From contig JAJDDK010000002.1 of the NCBI GenBank assembly GCA_029260345.1, positions 394,457 to 458,456 on the forward strand: a DNA stretch of 64,000 nucleotides, in the 5' to 3' direction. The notes under the pieces were generated by a model. The model saw only the letters and a program-made list of their open reading frames with translations. It searched no databases and had not been told where the DNA came from. The DNA comes from Phycisphaerales bacterium. Lineage in GTDB: Bacteria > Planctomycetota > Phycisphaerae > Phycisphaerales > UBA1924. Position numbers and translations under genes: made by a program. Positions 62,799 to 64,000 of the stretch are shown here, one piece after another; the first letter of the stretch is position 1; every line of letters begins with the position of its first letter.

Positions 62799-62827
62799 TT
62801 GATTTACGGACCTTCGATCGGGATATT
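62799..62827 (+). promoter_or_regulatory. Candidate promoter for the PEP-CTERM-like gene
   Basis: TTGATT, a 17-base spacer, then GATATT. The spacing is ideal but both hexamers are imperfect. It lies 80-110 bases before the start at 62910. Confidence 0.35.
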
Positions 62828-62909
62828 GGACCCTAGAGAGAGTAGAAACGTCTCTGGAAACACGTCTCGGGTGTGCTCGTTGCGCTCGAATTCCAGGAGG
62901 AGAACTCAG

Positions 62910-63647
62910 ATGCGAAGTTTTGGGGCCCTTAGTGGCGTCGTAGCGGCAGCGCCTTTCGTCCTTATGGTTGGGACGGCGGGTGCAGCGCCTATCACCAATA
63001 ATGCTGTCCCGACGGCAGCGACTGTGACCAGCGGCTTGGTGGCGCTCGATCTGACCGGGATTATTCCTGGTTTGACGACATCCAACTCGCTGACCACGAA
63101 TTTCAACGCTCCTGGCGGCGCGTATTCCGGATCGTTGACGGCGTCAGTGTTCGGCAATGTCGGAGCTCCCGGCTCCGGCCTGAACACCGTCGTTATCGTT
63201 TATGAGTTCACCGGAAACGGCCCCAGCGCAATCGATCAGTTCGAGTTCGGCGTGAATGATGGCGCCAATCTTGATTACGACGATCTGCTGGCGGCGACTC
63301 AGGGAAGCATTGGTGACCTGACGACGGTTGCACAGGGTTCGCCCAACGTCGATCTGTTCGACAACTCGGGCATCCCCGACAACAACACGATGGTCTTTGA
63401 CTTCCTGTCTGGCGGCGACACGCTCGGCGGACCGGGCTCTACGGAAACGTTTGGCTGGTACATCCAAACGAGCGGCGCCGTGGCGATCAACATGGTCGAT
63501 GTCGAGGTGCGCAACTTTGGCGCCGTGACTTTCCAGTCGCTGAGCCTCGTGAATATCCCCGGACAACCCGACCTGAATGTGCCGGCGCCTGGTTCCGCCG
63601 CACTTCTGTTGGGCGTCTTTGGTGTCGCGGCGCGTCGACGACGCTGA
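62910..63647 (+). CDS. Secreted protein with PEP-CTERM-like (PAPGS) tail
   Basis: A 245-residue protein. The ATG at 62910 follows CAGGAGGAG, and the signal peptide ends AGAA before PITN. The body is rich in Thr, Asn, Gly and Asp with beta character (TSNSLTTNFNAPGG, VYEFTGNGPSAIDQFEFGVN) and has no enzyme motif. The tail is PAPGS, hydrophobic AALLLGVFGVAA, then RRRR, a PEP-CTERM-like sorting signal. It resembles the protein at 9647-10285 in this tail. Confidence 0.88.
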   Translation: MRSFGALSGVVAAAPFVLMVGTAGAAPITNNAVPTAATVTSGLVALDLTGIIPGLTTSNSLTTNFNAPGGAYSGSLTASVFGNVGAPGSGLNTVVIVYEFTGNGPSAIDQFEFGVNDGANLDYDDLLAATQGSIGDLTTVAQGSPNVDLFDNSGIPDNNTMVFDFLSGGDTLGGPGSTETFGWYIQTSGAVAINMVDVEVRNFGAVTFQSLSLVNIPGQPDLNVPAPGSAALLLGVFGVAARRRR

Positions 63648-63654
63648 ATTCCGA

Positions 63655-63677
63655 CTTCACGCATTCCTTGCGTGAAG
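63655..63677 (+). terminator. Hairpin after the PEP-CTERM-like gene
   Basis: CTTCACGCA and TGCGTGAAG form a perfect nine-base stem just after the stop. No T run follows, so termination is uncertain. Confidence 0.4.
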
Positions 63678-63816
63678 CGCGGCAAATCTGCAACTGTTTG
63701 ACGTACGTTTGTACGCAACAAGAGTGAATCAGCCTGATGGAACAGGCTGGGAGCGGCGCCAGCGCTGGGTGGAGGAGCCCGGCGGAAAGCGGCGCATAAC
63801 ATGATGGAGCGGATCC

Positions 63817-64000
63817 ATGCTCAGTAGGCAGTTCATAGCGCCAGCTTTTGCGATGAGTGCGCTCGCCGGCTCGGCCTCTGCGGTGTTTGATCCGACGATG
63901 TATTCGGTGGGGGACTTTTCGTCCTTCACGAATCTCGTGGCGACGTTGGACATCGCGTCCACGGCGTACAGCTTCCCCTTCGACAACGGCCAGTACACGA
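63817..64000 (+). CDS. Secreted protein, N-terminus only (cut by window edge)
   Basis: Sixty-one codons are visible from the ATG at 63817 (GATGGAGCGG upstream). The start is a signal peptide ending at ASA (MLSRQFIAPAFAMSALAGS, then ASA before VFD). The mature region begins VFDPTMYSVGDFSSF. Too little is visible to assign a family. Its position after a PEP-CTERM-like gene suggests another exported protein. Confidence 0.75.
   Translation, partial: MLSRQFIAPAFAMSALAGSASAVFDPTMYSVGDFSSFTNLVATLDIASTAYSFPFDNGQYT

Overview
The window looks like chromosomal DNA of a GC-rich, Gram-negative planctomycete, most likely from the Phycisphaerae; this placement is inferred. Supporting features are: secreted proteins ending in dockerin-like Asn/Asp-Gly repeats (five proteins), secreted proteins ending in a PAPG-type PEP-CTERM-like tail plus Arg cluster (three proteins), a pilin-like protein of the planctomycete H-X9-DG type, squalene-hopene cyclase, a Lol-type lipoprotein exporter, a type A RNase P RNA and two lone tRNA genes. 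Genes are dense on both strands. No phage, insertion sequence, rRNA or CRISPR array was seen.

Layout. Positions 1-9500 hold a truncated secreted protein, a secreted M14 carboxypeptidase, squalene-hopene cyclase (shc, with a short palindromic repeat in its reading frame) and a secreted trypsin-like protease with a dockerin-like tail. Positions 9600-15040 hold a PEP-CTERM-like protein, an LpxL-family acyltransferase, a coiled-coil membrane protein and MgtE. Positions 15200-28100 hold a dockerin-tailed protein, an S9 peptidase, a PLP decarboxylase, an M3 oligopeptidase, a tandem pair of ClpP-like envelope proteins (one apparently lacking its serine), the CCA-adding enzyme, a TauE/SafE-type permease and an AhpD-like protein. 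Positions 28170-32400 hold rsmD, metK, a stand-alone GspE N-terminal-domain protein, a MoxR ATPase and tRNA-Thr(TGT).

Positions 32683-44200 are dominated by surface and export genes: a pilin-like protein, a 930-residue protein joining a PstS-like domain to many dockerin/EF-hand-like repeats, an MgtC/DUF4010 membrane protein, a HAF-repeat protein, a radical SAM protein, and two more dockerin-tailed proteins. Positions 44371-47136 hold a methylmalonyl-CoA-mutase-type large subunit, directly followed by a MntA/HepT toxin-antitoxin pair and a DUF488 protein. Positions 47284-53229 hold smaller metabolic and regulatory genes, including a divergent TetR/OsmC pair. Positions 54352-59254 run rnpB, a LolC/E-like permease and LolD, then cdaA and a YbbR/CdaR-like gene (c-di-AMP synthesis). 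The end carries two small lipoprotein-like genes, DUF2752, an orphan nuoA, tRNA-Pro(TGG), a PEP-CTERM-like protein and a truncated secreted protein.

Two window-wide signals stand out. At least ten genes without a good Shine-Dalgarno sequence have a TANNNT hexamer ending 6-9 nt before the start codon, which suggests leaderless transcription. Three unrelated short palindromic repeats lie in or at the ends of genes.
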